Positions 9,768 through 18,788 of a DNA stretch of 64,000 nucleotides are shown one piece after another (positions within the stretch are counted from its first letter, which is position 1; each line of letters begins with the position of its first letter). The stretch is taken from contig JAAXZN010000058.1 of assembly GCA_012719855.1 (NCBI GenBank), forward strand, positions 124,001 through 188,000, in the 5' to 3' direction. Below the pieces are notes generated by a model. The model made no database searches, had not been told where the DNA came from, and saw nothing but the letters and a program-made list of their open reading frames with translations. A program made the translations under genes and the position numbers. Source of the stretch: Serratia liquefaciens (GTDB taxonomy: Bacteria; Pseudomonadota; Gammaproteobacteria; Enterobacterales; Enterobacteriaceae).

Positions 9768-9824
9768 GTAGGGGCGCTGTATGCCGCGCCCGCATTGATT
9801 GGGGCGAATATATTCGCCCCCTAC
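9768..9824. repeat. 57-bp dispersed double-hairpin palindrome, copy A
   Basis: Bounded by GTAGGGG and CCCCCTAC. Inside are two GC-rich sub-palindromes, GGGGCG...CGCCCG and GGGGCGAATATATTCGCCCC. The same unit, in the opposite orientation, recurs at 14975 and 20646, with half a copy at 31236. It lies between iscU and iscA within the operon. Confidence 0.88.
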
Positions 9825-9885
9825 ACCGGTTAGCCCCCCAACATCGGTTTTGCTACAGGTTGGGAATATTGAGTATGAGGTTGTG

Positions 9886-10209
9886 ATGTCAATTACCATG
9901 AGCGACAGCGCTGCGCAGCGTGTTCAGGCATTTATGAATAACCGCGGCAAGGGTCTTGGCCTGCGTCTGGGGGTAAGAACCTCCGGCTGCTCCGGGATGG
10001 CGTACGTGCTGGAATTTGTTGACGAAATGAACGATGACGACATCGTTTTTGAAAACAAAGGCGTTAAGGTGATCATTGACGGCAAGAGCCTGGTCTACCT
10101 TGACGGCACCGAGCTTGATTTCGTTAAGGAAGGCCTGAACGAAGGCTTCAAGTTCAACAACCCCAATGTCTCAAGCGAGTGCGGCTGCGGCGAAAGTTTC
10201 AACGTCTGA
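9886..10209 (+). CDS. iscA: A-type Fe-S carrier protein IscA
   Basis: A 107-residue iron/Fe-S carrier. The ligand cysteines are in TSGCSGMAY (Cys35) and ECGCGESF (Cys99, Cys101). I chose ATG 9886, giving [13 protein letters not shown], the family start. The frame is open upstream to 9799, but that stretch is repeat-derived intergenic sequence. Confidence 0.97.
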   Translation: MSITMSDSAAQRVQAFMNNRGKGLGLRLGVRTSGCSGMAYVLEFVDEMNDDDIVFENKGVKVIIDGKSLVYLDGTELDFVKEGLNEGFKFNNPNVSSECGCGESFNV

Positions 10210-10271
10210 CAGTCCGTCAAGCTCCCCCGCCGGCGCGGGGGAACTTCATCCGATAAAGCCCAGAGCACGCT

Positions 10272-10793
10272 ATGGATTACTTTACTTTATTCGGGCTGCC
10301 AGTTCGCTATCTCGTGGACGGCAGCCTGCTTGCATCTCGCTATCAGGATCTGCAACGTCAATTCCATCCCGATCGCAATGCTCTCCAGCCGGAACGCGAA
10401 CGCCTGATGGCGTTGCAACAGGCGGCGACTATCAATGAAGCCTACCAAACGCTGAAGCACCCATTAAAACGCGCAGAGTATATGTTATCTTTGCACGGTT
10501 TTGATTTGGGCAACGAGCAGCATACCCTGCGAGATACCGCTTTCCTGATGGAACAGCTGGAATTGCGTGAAGAGCTCGACGCCATTGAGCGTAAAGCGGA
10601 GGCGGAAAGCCTGCTGGCCGACTTTGGCGCGCGGGTGAACGAGACGGTCAAACAGCGCACTGCGCTGATGGTGCAGCAGCTGGATAACCAGCAGTGGCCC
10701 GAGGCCGCCGATACCGTGCGCAAGCTACGCTTTTTGGACAAACTCCAGCAACAGGTTGAACAACTCGAAGAAAAACTGCTGGGTTTTGAGTAA
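10272..10793 (+). CDS. hscB: J-domain co-chaperone HscB
   Basis: A 173-residue Hsc20 co-chaperone that delivers IscU to HscA and stimulates its ATPase. The J-domain HPD triad is in QFHPDRNAL (near residue 32). The C-terminal three-helix IscU-binding domain covers about residues 85-173. It is separated from hscA by 223 bases that hold an ERIC element, although in E. coli the two genes are nearly adjacent. Confidence 0.97.
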   Translation: MDYFTLFGLPVRYLVDGSLLASRYQDLQRQFHPDRNALQPERERLMALQQAATINEAYQTLKHPLKRAEYMLSLHGFDLGNEQHTLRDTAFLMEQLELREELDAIERKAEAESLLADFGARVNETVKQRTALMVQQLDNQQWPEAADTVRKLRFLDKLQQQVEQLEEKLLGFE

Positions 10794-10794
10794 A

Positions 10795-10991
10795 ACCCTA
10801 TGAATTTCGAGTTATGGCTAGGCGGCCAGCTCGCTCATCCCCGGGCGCTTACTTAAGTAAGTAACCGGGGTGAGCGACAAATCTGTCGGGAACAGATTTG
10901 AACGCTGCTTGCAGCGGCCCTGAAAGGGCAAGGACCATGGATGGGCCTTGTAAGCAGCTAACAACGCTATAACTTGAAAGGCGACGGGTAC
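10795..10991. repeat. ERIC-type intergenic repeat, intact core
   Basis: About 195 bases forming a long imperfect hairpin. The core GGCGCTTACTTAAGTAAGTA, flanked by CCCC and CCGGGGTGAGCG, matches the diagnostic ERIC centre. The distal end AACTTGAAAGGCGACGGGTA matches the usual ERIC terminus. It occupies the hscB-hscA gap and is nearly the reverse complement of the element at 14841. Confidence 0.87.
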
Positions 10992-11016
10992 ACCTTCTGA
11001 TTGTGGAAGCTTCAAT

Positions 11017-12867
11017 ATGGCCTTATTACAAATTAGTGAGCCCGGCCTCAGCGCCGCGCCGCACCAGCGCCGTCTGGCTGCCGGTATTGATTTAGGCACC
11101 ACCAACTCTCTGGTTGCCACTGTCCGCAGCGGGCGGGCGGAAACGCTGGCCGATGCCCAGGGGCGCGATTTACTGCCCTCGGTGGTGCACTACCAGGCTG
11201 ACACCTTGCGTGTCGGCTGGGATGCGCGCCAGCAGGCCGCACAGGATCCCGCCAACACCATCAGCTCAATCAAACGCATGATGGGCCGTTCTCTGGCCGA
11301 CGTACAGCAGCGTTACCCGAACCTGCCGTACCAGTTCCAGGCCAGCGATAACGGCTTGCCGATGATCCTTACCGCCGCCGGTCCGGTTAACCCGGTGGGC
11401 GTTTCCGCCGATATCCTCAAAGCGCTTGCCGCGCGTGCGCAAACCGCGCTGGAAGGGGATTTGGACGGCGTGGTGATCACCGTTCCCGCGTATTTTGACG
11501 ATGCACAGCGCCAGGGCACCAAGGACGCAGCGCGTCTGGCCGGGCTGCACGTGCTGCGCCTGCTGAACGAACCTACGGCGGCGGCGATTGCCTATGGCCT
11601 GGATTCCGGGCAGGAAGGCATCATCGCGGTCTACGATTTGGGCGGCGGCACCTTTGATATCTCCATTCTGCGGCTCAGCCGTGGCGTGTTCGAAGTGTTG
11701 GCCACCGGCGGCGACTCCGCGTTGGGCGGAGATGACTTTGACCATCTGCTGGCCGATTGGCTGCGGGAACAGGCCGGCGTGGCCGATCGCAGCGATCACG
11801 GCGTTCAGCGTCAACTGCTGGACGCGGCCATTGCCGCCAAAATAGCACTGAGCGATGCCGACAGCGTCAGCGTTGAAGTTGCCGGTTGGCAGGGGGAGGT
11901 GACGCGTGCGCAGTTCGACGCCTTGATTGCCTCGCTGATTAAACGCACCCTGATGGCTTGCCGCCGCGCGTTGAAAGACGCCGGCGTCAGTGCTGAAGAG
12001 GTGTTGGAAGTGGTGATGGTTGGTGGTTCCACTCGCGTGCCCCTGGTGCGTGAGCAGGTGGGCACCTTCTTTGGCCGCACGCCCCTGACCTCGATTGATC
12101 CCGATAAAGTGGTCGCCATCGGCGCTGCTATTCAGGCCGATATTCTGGTGGGCAACAAGCCGGACAGCGACATGCTGCTGCTGGACGTGATCCCGCTGTC
12201 GCTGGGTCTGGAAACCATGGGCGGTCTGGTCGAAAAAGTGATCCCGCGCAACACCACCATTCCGGTGGCGCGTGCCCAGGAGTTCACTACCTTTAAAGAC
12301 GGCCAAAGCGCGATGATGATCCACGTGCTGCAGGGCGAGCGTGAGCTGGTGCAGGATTGCCGTTCGCTGGCGCGTTTCTCGCTGCGAGGCTTACCGCCGT
12401 TGCCTGCCGGTGGCGCGCACATTCGCGTGACCTTCCAGGTGGACGCCGATGGCCTGTTGAGCGTTACCGCGATGGAGAAATCCACCGGCGTTGAGGCTTC
12501 GATTCAGGTTAAACCGTCGTACGGCCTTTCCGACGCCGAAATCGCCGGGATGATCAAAGACTCGATGGCCAATGCGCAGAGCGACGTTGGCGCGCGTAAA
12601 CTGGCGGAACAGCGGGTTGAGGCGTCTCGGGTGCTGGAAAGCCTGCAGGGCGCACTGGCTAGCGATGCCGCGTTGCTGAGCGAGGCCGAAAGTACGGCGA
12701 TCGCCGCGGCGGTGGAAGCTTTGCAACAGGCGACGCAGGGCACCGATCCTGCCGCTATCGAAGCCGCAATAAAAACATTAGATGCACAAACGCAAGACTT
12801 TGCCGCGCGCCGCATGGATGCTTCCATTCGCCGTGCGCTGGCTGGCCATTCTGTGGATGAGGTTTAA
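11017..12867 (+). CDS. hscA: Hsp70-class Fe-S chaperone HscA
   Basis: A specialised Hsp70 ATPase (616 residues, as in E. coli) that binds the LPPVK loop of IscU and promotes cluster transfer. It has ATPase signatures [12 protein letters not shown] (near 23), [12 protein letters not shown] (near 207) and [13 protein letters not shown] (near 331). The substrate-binding and lid domains follow. The start gives [19 protein letters not shown], identical to E. coli. Its stop lies two bases before fdx. Confidence 0.99.
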   Translation: MALLQISEPGLSAAPHQRRLAAGIDLGTTNSLVATVRSGRAETLADAQGRDLLPSVVHYQADTLRVGWDARQQAAQDPANTISSIKRMMGRSLADVQQRYPNLPYQFQASDNGLPMILTAAGPVNPVGVSADILKALAARAQTALEGDLDGVVITVPAYFDDAQRQGTKDAARLAGLHVLRLLNEPTAAAIAYGLDSGQEGIIAVYDLGGGTFDISILRLSRGVFEVLATGGDSALGGDDFDHLLADWLREQAGVADRSDHGVQRQLLDAAIAAKIALSDADSVSVEVAGWQGEVTRAQFDALIASLIKRTLMACRRALKDAGVSAEEVLEVVMVGGSTRVPLVREQVGTFFGRTPLTSIDPDKVVAIGAAIQADILVGNKPDSDMLLLDVIPLSLGLETMGGLVEKVIPRNTTIPVARAQEFTTFKDGQSAMMIHVLQGERELVQDCRSLARFSLRGLPPLPAGGAHIRVTFQVDADGLLSVTAMEKSTGVEASIQVKPSYGLSDAEIAGMIKDSMANAQSDVGARKLAEQRVEASRVLESLQGALASDAALLSEAESTAIAAAVEALQQATQGTDPAAIEAAIKTLDAQTQDFAARRMDASIRRALAGHSVDEV

Positions 12868-12869
12868 TC

Positions 12870-13205
12870 ATGCCTAAAATTGTTTTCCTGCCCCATCAAG
12901 ATTTATGCCCGGAGGGGGCGGTACTGGAAGCTGAGCAAGGGGAGTCAATCCTCAACGTTGCACTGCGCAACGGTATCGAAATTGAGCACGCCTGCGAGAA
13001 ATCCTGCGCCTGCACCACCTGCCACTGCATCGTGCGCGAAGGGTTTGACTCTCTTGAAGAGAGCAGCGAGCTGGAAGACGACATGCTGGACAAGGCCTGG
13101 GGTCTGGAGCCGGAAAGCCGCCTGAGCTGCCAGGCGCTGGTGGCCGACGAAGATTTGGTGGTCGAAATGCCGCGTTATACCGTTAACCACGCGCGTGAGC
13201 ATTAA
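12870..13205 (+). CDS. fdx: [2Fe-2S] adrenodoxin-type ferredoxin (isc operon)
   Basis: A 111-residue ferredoxin that feeds electrons to cluster assembly. The four ligands are Cys42, Cys48 and Cys51 in [12 protein letters not shown] and the late Cys in RLSCQALV. It begins two bases after the hscA stop codon, implying coupled translation. Confidence 0.98.
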   Translation: MPKIVFLPHQDLCPEGAVLEAEQGESILNVALRNGIEIEHACEKSCACTTCHCIVREGFDSLEESSELEDDMLDKAWGLEPESRLSCQALVADEDLVVEMPRYTVNHAREH

Positions 13206-13237
13206 TTGCTAGCCGCGGCGCAGAGCTGGAGATAATA

Positions 13238-13438
13238 ATGGGACTGAAGTGGACCGATAGCCGTGAAATCGGCGAAGCCCTGTACGACCAATACCCGGAT
13301 ACCGATCCGAAAACCGTACGTTTTACCGACATGCATCAGTGGATTTGCGATCTGGAAGATTTTGACGACGATCCACAGGCTTCCAATGAGAAAATACTGG
13401 AAGCGATCCTGCTGGTCTGGTTAGATGAAGCGGAGTAA
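13238..13438 (+). CDS. iscX: Isc accessory protein IscX
   Basis: A 66-residue acidic protein (YfhJ) that binds IscS and iron and modulates assembly. The sequence [15 protein letters not shown] followed by [13 protein letters not shown] is typical. It is the last isc gene, and a hairpin terminator follows within 10 bases. Confidence 0.97.
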   Translation: MGLKWTDSREIGEALYDQYPDTDPKTVRFTDMHQWICDLEDFDDDPQASNEKILEAILLVWLDEAE

Positions 13439-13445
13439 ATAGCGT

Positions 13446-13476
13446 AACGGGCTGCCATAGGCGGCCCGTTTATTTT
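13446..13476 (+). terminator. Terminator of the isc operon
   Basis: AACGGGCTGCC and GGCGGCCCGTT pair around an ATA loop with one T-G wobble, followed by TATTTTG. A separate leader precedes pepB. Confidence 0.75.
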
Positions 13477-13521
13477 GTATCCGACACGATTAATAAAAGA
13501 ATAATCCGGAGTAAGAAGGCT

Positions 13522-14817
13522 ATGACAACTGAATTCATGCTGGTAACGCTGTCGAACCAACCTGCCGACGCTCGCTGGGGCGAGAAAGCGCTGCTGAGCA
13601 CCGACGATCGAGGAATGACCATTCACCTGACCGGCAACGACAAGCTGGGGGGCATCCAGCGTGCCGCCCGCAAGATTGACGGCCAAGGTGTCAAGAACGT
13701 CAAACTGGCCGGCGATGGCTGGGATCTGGAGAACAGCTGGGCGTTCTGGCAAGGTTTCCGCGGGCCGAAAGGCAAGCGCAGCGTCGAATGGGCAGAGCTG
13801 CCGGAAGCGGAACGCAAAGAGCTGGAACAACGTCTGAAGATTGTTGACTGGGTACGCGACACCATCAATATGCCGGCGGAAGAGCTGGGGCCGGAACAAC
13901 TGGCTACGCGCGCGGTTGATCTGATGTGTGACGTTGGCTGCGATGCCGTCAGCTATCGTATTACCAAGGGTGAAGACCTGCGCGAGCAAAACTACGCCGG
14001 TATTCACACCGTGGGCCGGGGATCCGATCGTTCACCGGTGCTGTTGGCACTGGACTTCAACCCGACAGGCAATCCGGAAGCTCCGGTATTTGCTTGCCTG
14101 GTGGGCAAAGGCATCACCTTTGACACCGGTGGCTACAGCCTGAAGCAAAGCGCCTTTATGGATTCCATGAAAGCGGATATGGGCGGTGCGGCCACCATTA
14201 CCGGCGCACTGGCGCTGGCGGCGGCACGTGGTCTGAAACAGCGCGTGAAACTCTATCTGTGCTGCGCCGATAACATGGTTAGCGGCAACGCCTTCAAACT
14301 GGGCGACATCATCCGTTATCGTAACGGCAAGACCGTTGAGGTTATGAACACCGATGCGGAAGGGCGCCTGGTGCTGGCTGACGGTCTGATCGATGCTTCT
14401 GCACAAAACCCTGAGTTGATCATCGACTGCGCCACCCTGACCGGCGCGGCGAAAACGGCGGTGGGTAACGATTACCATGCATTGTTCAGCTTCGATGATG
14501 CTTTGGCACAGGAACTACTGACCAGCGCGGCTGCCGAGCAAGAGCCTTTCTGGCGCCTGCCGCTGGCTGAGTTCCACCGCAGCCAACTGCCGTCCAACTT
14601 TGCTGAACTGAACAACATTGCCGGTCCGGCCTACACTGCCGGTGCCAGCACCGCGGCTGCATTCCTGTCGCATTTTGTGCAGAATTATCAGAAAGGCTGG
14701 TTGCACATTGACTGCTCCGCTACTTACCGTAAGGGCGCGGTGGATCAATGGTCTGCCGGTGCGACCGGTCTGGGTGTGCGTGCCCTGGCCAACCTGTTGC
14801 TGAGCAAAGCCAAATAA
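13522..14817 (+). CDS. pepB: Aminopeptidase B (M17 family)
   Basis: A two-metal leucyl-aminopeptidase-family enzyme (431 residues; E. coli 427) that cleaves N-terminal residues and Cys-Gly. It carries the M17 motifs [14 protein letters not shown] (near 196), MKADMGGAA and the signature [14 protein letters not shown] (near 275). The start has a CCGGAGTAAG ribosome site. It lies immediately after iscX, as in E. coli. Confidence 0.97.
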   Translation: MTTEFMLVTLSNQPADARWGEKALLSTDDRGMTIHLTGNDKLGGIQRAARKIDGQGVKNVKLAGDGWDLENSWAFWQGFRGPKGKRSVEWAELPEAERKELEQRLKIVDWVRDTINMPAEELGPEQLATRAVDLMCDVGCDAVSYRITKGEDLREQNYAGIHTVGRGSDRSPVLLALDFNPTGNPEAPVFACLVGKGITFDTGGYSLKQSAFMDSMKADMGGAATITGALALAAARGLKQRVKLYLCCADNMVSGNAFKLGDIIRYRNGKTVEVMNTDAEGRLVLADGLIDASAQNPELIIDCATLTGAAKTAVGNDYHALFSFDDALAQELLTSAAAEQEPFWRLPLAEFHRSQLPSNFAELNNIAGPAYTAGASTAAAFLSHFVQNYQKGWLHIDCSATYRKGAVDQWSAGATGLGVRALANLLLSKAK

Positions 14818-14840
14818 TTGAATGCCCACCAAGGTGGGCG

Positions 14841-15089
14841 TTATACCCGTCATCTTTCAAGTTGCAGCGTTGTTACCTGCTTACAAGGCCCATCCATGGT
14901 CCTTGCCCTTTCAGGGGCGCTGCAAGCAGCGTTCAAATCTGTTCCCGACAGATTTGTCGCTCACCCCAGTTACTGTAGGGGGCGAATAAATTCGCCCGAT
15001 TAATGCGGGCGCAGCATGCGGCGCCCCTACAATACCTGGGGATGAGCGAGCTGGGCGCCTGGCTGCAAAATGAAAGCTATAGGGTATAA
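14841..15089. repeat. ERIC element with a palindrome at its apex
   Basis: The left end TTATACCCGTCATCTTTCAA and right end CTATAGGGTATAA are ERIC termini in inverted orientation. About 130 bases of the left arm mirror the element at 10795. At the hairpin apex, where the intact copy reads TACTTAAGTAAG, this copy instead carries the 56-base palindrome described separately (14975-15030). It fills the pepB-sseB gap. Confidence 0.85.
14975..15030. repeat. Dispersed double-hairpin palindrome, copy B (nested in ERIC)
   Basis: Begins GTAGGGGGCGAATAAATTCG and ends CGGCGCCCCTAC. It is the same unit as copies A and C, sitting exactly in the centre of an ERIC element. Confidence 0.87.
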
Positions 15090-15151
15090 AATGTCGTTTA
15101 CCCTCGGGGCCCAGCATGCTGGGCCCCGTTATTTGATTGCTGGAGTTTGTC

Positions 15152-15982
15152 ATGAGTTCTCACCATCACGATACCGCCACAGGCGAAAACGAACTTGAAC
15201 GCCTGCTGAAGCTGGCGGTGACCGAGCCGGCCCATCGTCCGGCGTTTTTCCGTGAGTTGCTCGACGCGACGGTGTTGATCCTCGGTGACAGCGAACAGGT
15301 GCAGCATGGCGGTGACATCACGCTGAACGCCGATACGCCGGTGAATATTCAGCACTGGGAAAAACAGGACGGCGGCAGCATCATTCCGTTTTTTAGTTCG
15401 GTGGAAGCGCTGCAAAAGGCCGTTGAAGACGAACAGCCGTTTATCGCCATGCCGGCGCAGGTATTGTTCGAAATCACTCAGGGGGCGGATCTGTTCCTTA
15501 ACCCTAAGGCCGAGTACGGCAAAGAGTTTTATCCTGAAGAAGTGGCGATGCTGCTGGCCACCGGGGGTGTAGCCAAACCGGCGGAACGTTATATCGACAA
15601 GGATACCCAGATCCTGTTAGGTCAGCCGGAGGAATACCCGTCGGCGATGGTCGATGCCTTGACCACGCTGTTCAGCCAGTGCAAGCCGGTGCGCCGCGCA
15701 TTCCTGGCGCTGATGCACGATCAGGCGGTCGACGAAAAGCCTAATCTGCTGGTCGGACTGGAGGTGGACGGTGAGCAGGCGGAGATCGAAGCGCTGATCA
15801 ACGAGGCCGGAAGCGTGGCCAGCGAAACGGCGCCCAACGACGAGCCGGTAGATTTTTGTCTGGTCTCGGAAAAGGAACGTGGGGTCAGCCATTACCTGAT
15901 CACCCATACCCAACCCTTCTACCAGCGCCGCTGGGGCAGTTGGCTGCGTAACATCATTCCTTCGACCGACAAAACCCAGTAG
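15152..15982 (+). CDS. sseB: Enhanced serine sensitivity protein SseB
   Basis: A 276-residue cytoplasmic protein. Its E. coli homologue changes serine tolerance when overproduced, but the mechanism is unknown. Recognised by EPAHRPAFFRELLDATV near the start, HWEKQDGGSIIPFF near 70, the SseB_C-type region AFLALMHDQAVDE, and the terminal PFYQRRWGSWLR. I chose ATG 15152 with a CTGGAG ribosome site; a TTG at 15137 extends the frame but has no such site. Confidence 0.93.
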   Translation: MSSHHHDTATGENELERLLKLAVTEPAHRPAFFRELLDATVLILGDSEQVQHGGDITLNADTPVNIQHWEKQDGGSIIPFFSSVEALQKAVEDEQPFIAMPAQVLFEITQGADLFLNPKAEYGKEFYPEEVAMLLATGGVAKPAERYIDKDTQILLGQPEEYPSAMVDALTTLFSQCKPVRRAFLALMHDQAVDEKPNLLVGLEVDGEQAEIEALINEAGSVASETAPNDEPVDFCLVSEKERGVSHYLITHTQPFYQRRWGSWLRNIIPSTDKTQ

Positions 15983-15992
15983 TCCTGCTTTT

Positions 15993-16032
15993 CGCTACCG
16001 GCGCGCATTCTGCCGGTAGCGCTTGCTTTTTC
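15993..16032 (+). terminator. Terminator of sseB
   Basis: A 10-base stem, CGCTACCGGC / GCCGGTAGCG, is followed by CTTGCTTTTTCC. The convergent aminotransferase gene ends a few bases on. Confidence 0.85.
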
Positions 16033-16039
16033 CTGCTGA

Positions 16040-17224
16040 TCAAAGCGACGGTTTTAATCGCGCAAGCCCTGCAATGGCGCTTTCAAGATATTGACGAGGG
16101 CAGCCGAGATTGAGGCGGATAAACCCTTTCCCCTGTTCGCCAAAGCTGACGCCCATTGAAGCGGCAATTTTTGACTGGTGGATCAGCGCCTGTTGAAGCG
16201 CATTATCATCCAGGCCCAAAGCGCGACAATCCAGCCAGGCAAGATAGGTGCCTTCGGCCCGGGTCATTTTGCACCAGGGCGCGGCATAGGCTAATGCCTG
16301 TTCAAACCAGCGCCGGTTGTCTGCCAGATGCTGTTGTAAAGTATCAAGCCAGGTTTCCCCTTGCTGATAGGCAGCCGTGGCGGCGGTCATCGACAGCGCA
16401 TTGAAGACATCCAACCCATGGGCATTGAGGCGTTCGACAAACGCATTCCGGGTGTGAGCGTTGGGGATCAGGAAGTTTGAGATGCGCAGGGACGACAGGC
16501 CGAAGCTCTTGCTGGCGGAGGTCGCAGAAATCACCTGGTCGTGCCAGGTTTCGTCCAGATGCAGCACGGAGGTGAAGGTTTCGCCGGGCAGCAGCAGATC
16601 GGCCCAGATTTCATCGGAGATAACCGTTACGCCATAGCGGCTGCACAGCGTCATCAACTGCGTCAGTTCGTCGCGGGTCCAGCACCGGCCCGTTGGGTTA
16701 TGGGGATTGCACAGCAACAGCAACGGCGGCTTGCGTTGCTCAAAACAGGCCTCCAGATGATCGAAGTCGAATTGATAGCCTTGCGGGCCGGCGACTAAAG
16801 GATTTTCGAGCACCTCTCTGCCGTTCATGGTGACGATCTTGGCAAAAGATCCGTAGTAAGGCCCCTGGATCACGATCGGATCTCCGGGCTGGCTAAGCAG
16901 TTGGATCAGGATCGTCAGACCGGGAACCACGCCTTCGATGGAGGTGAACCACTCCCGCTGCAAAGGCAACTGGTGCCGTTTCGAGAACCAGTCCATCACC
17001 GCCTGGTAATACTGGTCATCGCGTTCGCTGTAACCGAATATGCCGTGTTCAACGCGGTGATGCAGCGCCTGCCGGACTTCCAGCGGACACTGGAAGTCAA
17101 AATCGGACACCCACATCGGCAGCAGGTCGGTTTCATCGAGCTGCAGATAGCGATCGATAAAGTCCCATTTCACCGAGCCGGTGTGGTGGCGGTTGATGAT
17201 CTGATTAAAATCGGTTTGTTTCAC
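16040..17224 (-). CDS. PatB/MalY-type PLP-dependent C-S lyase
   Basis: A fold-type I PLP enzyme of the MalY/PatB cystathionine beta-lyase group (394 residues). The family start region SVKWDFIDRYLQLDETDLLPMW is present in shortened quotation as SVKWDF...LPMWVSDFDF. Also present are CNPHNPTGR, SDEIWADLLL and the PLP lysine in SASKSFGLSSL. I chose GTG 17224: AAGGAAG lies 7 bases ahead and the antiporter stop is one base away, so the two are translationally coupled. The true substrate may be cystathionine or another cysteine S-conjugate. Confidence 0.85.
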   Translation of the reverse strand: MKQTDFNQIINRHHTGSVKWDFIDRYLQLDETDLLPMWVSDFDFQCPLEVRQALHHRVEHGIFGYSERDDQYYQAVMDWFSKRHQLPLQREWFTSIEGVVPGLTILIQLLSQPGDPIVIQGPYYGSFAKIVTMNGREVLENPLVAGPQGYQFDFDHLEACFEQRKPPLLLLCNPHNPTGRCWTRDELTQLMTLCSRYGVTVISDEIWADLLLPGETFTSVLHLDETWHDQVISATSASKSFGLSSLRISNFLIPNAHTRNAFVERLNAHGLDVFNALSMTAATAAYQQGETWLDTLQQHLADNRRWFEQALAYAAPWCKMTRAEGTYLAWLDCRALGLDDNALQQALIHQSKIAASMGVSFGEQGKGFIRLNLGCPRQYLESAIAGLARLKPSL

Positions 17225-17225
17225 G

Positions 17226-18665
17226 TCAGGCTTCCTTACGCTGTAAATCTTGCTGTGGCTGTATCTTGGCAATGCCGAAACCGGTAAATCCGTAAATCAG
17301 GGCGAAGACCACGGCGGCGTAGCATTGGATGGCCCAGGGCAGCAAATCCAACGTGCTGACCCCCAGGGGGGTCGCCATATAAATGCCTGCGGCGGTCCAC
17401 GGAATTAACGGTTCGATGACGGTGCCTGCATCTTCTACGGTCCGCGACAGGTTTTTATTGTCCAGGCCCATGCGGCGGTAGGCGCCTTTGAAGAGTTCGG
17501 CGGGGATCAGCAGCGCCAATTTACCGTCGCTGGTGGCGCCGGTAACCAGAATGGTGGTAGCTACCGTTGCGGCGATCAGTTGGCCTGTGGTGTGAACCAC
17601 CTTCAGCAGCCGATTAATGATGACGGTCAATGCACCGGTCAGGGTTAATGCGCCCGCAAAGGAAAAGGCGCAGAAGACCAGCAAGATGGTGCTCATCATC
17701 GAAAACATTCCACCCCGGTTGAGCAGGCGAGGCACATCTTCGACGATACCGTTGATGCCGTGCCCTTGAGTGGCAAACATCGAAAGGTTAAAACCGTCCA
17801 TCAGCGCATTTAAGCCCTGTTGCAGACTGAACCCCTGCAGGAGCACGCCGATGGCGATAGCCAGGACACAGGCAGCCAACATGACCGGGATCACCGGGCG
17901 TTTGGTCACCGCACCCCACAGCACCAGCACCGGGGGCAGGATTAATAACAGGTTGAAGTGATAAAGGCCCTCGAGCGCCGTCACGATCTCGATGACTTTT
18001 TCCGGTGTAGCCGCGCTGCCGACCGCGCCGGTATGTCCGGCGATCAGATACACCACCGCCGCCAGAATGAAGCTTGGGATCGTTGTATACATCAGGTGCT
18101 GAATATGGCTGTAAAGGTCGGTCTCCGCGACGATCGCCGCGAAATTGGTGGAATCGGACAGTGGGGAGATCTTGTCGCCAAAATAGGCCCCGGAAACGAC
18201 GGCGCCGGCCGCGGCAGCCAGTGGCACATCCAGTCCGGCGGCTACGCCCATCAGCGCGACGCCGACGGTGCCTGCCGCGCCCCAGGAGGTGCCGGTGCAA
18301 ACCGAGATCACGCTGGTAATGAAGAACGCGGCGATCAGGATATATTGAGGGCTGATCAGCTTCAGGCCCCAGTACACCATATAGGGAATGGTGCCGCTGA
18401 ACATCCAGGTGCCGATCAGCCCGCCCACGCAAATCAATATCATAATCACCGGCATGGCTTTGGCCAGCTTGGCGACGATGGAATCAATGATGTCGTCCCA
18501 GCGGTAACCCTGCCAGTAGGCCAGCGCAGCGGCGATGCCGGCGGATGCCAGCAGCAGCGGTTCGATCCGCAGACCCAGCTGGCCGTAGCCTATGATAAGC
18601 AGCAACAGCATGGCCACAATGGGGAGCATCGCTAACCCCAGGTTGAGCTTCTTTTTGTCATTCAT
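17226..18665 (-). CDS. NhaC-family Na+/H+ antiporter-like transporter
   Basis: A 479-residue inner-membrane protein with about a dozen hydrophobic segments, of the NhaC family. Recognisable stretches are GTSWGAAGTVGVALMG, GAYFGDKISPLSDSTN and VEDAGTVIEPLIPWTAAG. Some members exchange Na+ or H+ for organic acids or amino acids. Its stop is one base before the C-S lyase start. It lies downstream of a LacI-family regulator gene and a matching operator, so the pair probably imports and cleaves a sulfur amino-acid-like compound. That last step is inference. Confidence 0.85.
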   Translation of the reverse strand: MNDKKKLNLGLAMLPIVAMLLLLIIGYGQLGLRIEPLLLASAGIAAALAYWQGYRWDDIIDSIVAKLAKAMPVIMILICVGGLIGTWMFSGTIPYMVYWGLKLISPQYILIAAFFITSVISVCTGTSWGAAGTVGVALMGVAAGLDVPLAAAAGAVVSGAYFGDKISPLSDSTNFAAIVAETDLYSHIQHLMYTTIPSFILAAVVYLIAGHTGAVGSAATPEKVIEIVTALEGLYHFNLLLILPPVLVLWGAVTKRPVIPVMLAACVLAIAIGVLLQGFSLQQGLNALMDGFNLSMFATQGHGINGIVEDVPRLLNRGGMFSMMSTILLVFCAFSFAGALTLTGALTVIINRLLKVVHTTGQLIAATVATTILVTGATSDGKLALLIPAELFKGAYRRMGLDNKNLSRTVEDAGTVIEPLIPWTAAGIYMATPLGVSTLDLLPWAIQCYAAVVFALIYGFTGFGIAKIQPQQDLQRKEA

Positions 18666-18747
18666 TTACAACTCCGGTTAAGGATGGGGAAGTGACGCAA
18701 GCCTAATGAATTTGCAGTGAATGAGGTGTGAGCACGGGCCATTGGCG

Positions 18748-18763
18748 ATGTAATCGGTTACAT
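18748..18763. promoter_or_regulatory. LacI-family operator upstream of the nhaC-type gene
   Basis: ATGTAATCGGTTACAT is palindromic except for one pair and has the central CG typical of LacI/PurR-family sites. It lies about 80 bases before the antiporter start codon and 25 bases from the regulator's stop codon. The adjacent LacI-type protein is the likely ligand. Confidence 0.65.
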
Positions 18764-18788
18764 GAAGGTGCGATATGTGAGTGATCTC

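Noticed and set aside
11266-12324. 352-codon open frame antisense to hscA
   Set aside because: A reverse-strand shadow of a highly conserved, GC-rich gene, with His/Gln-rich nonsense composition.
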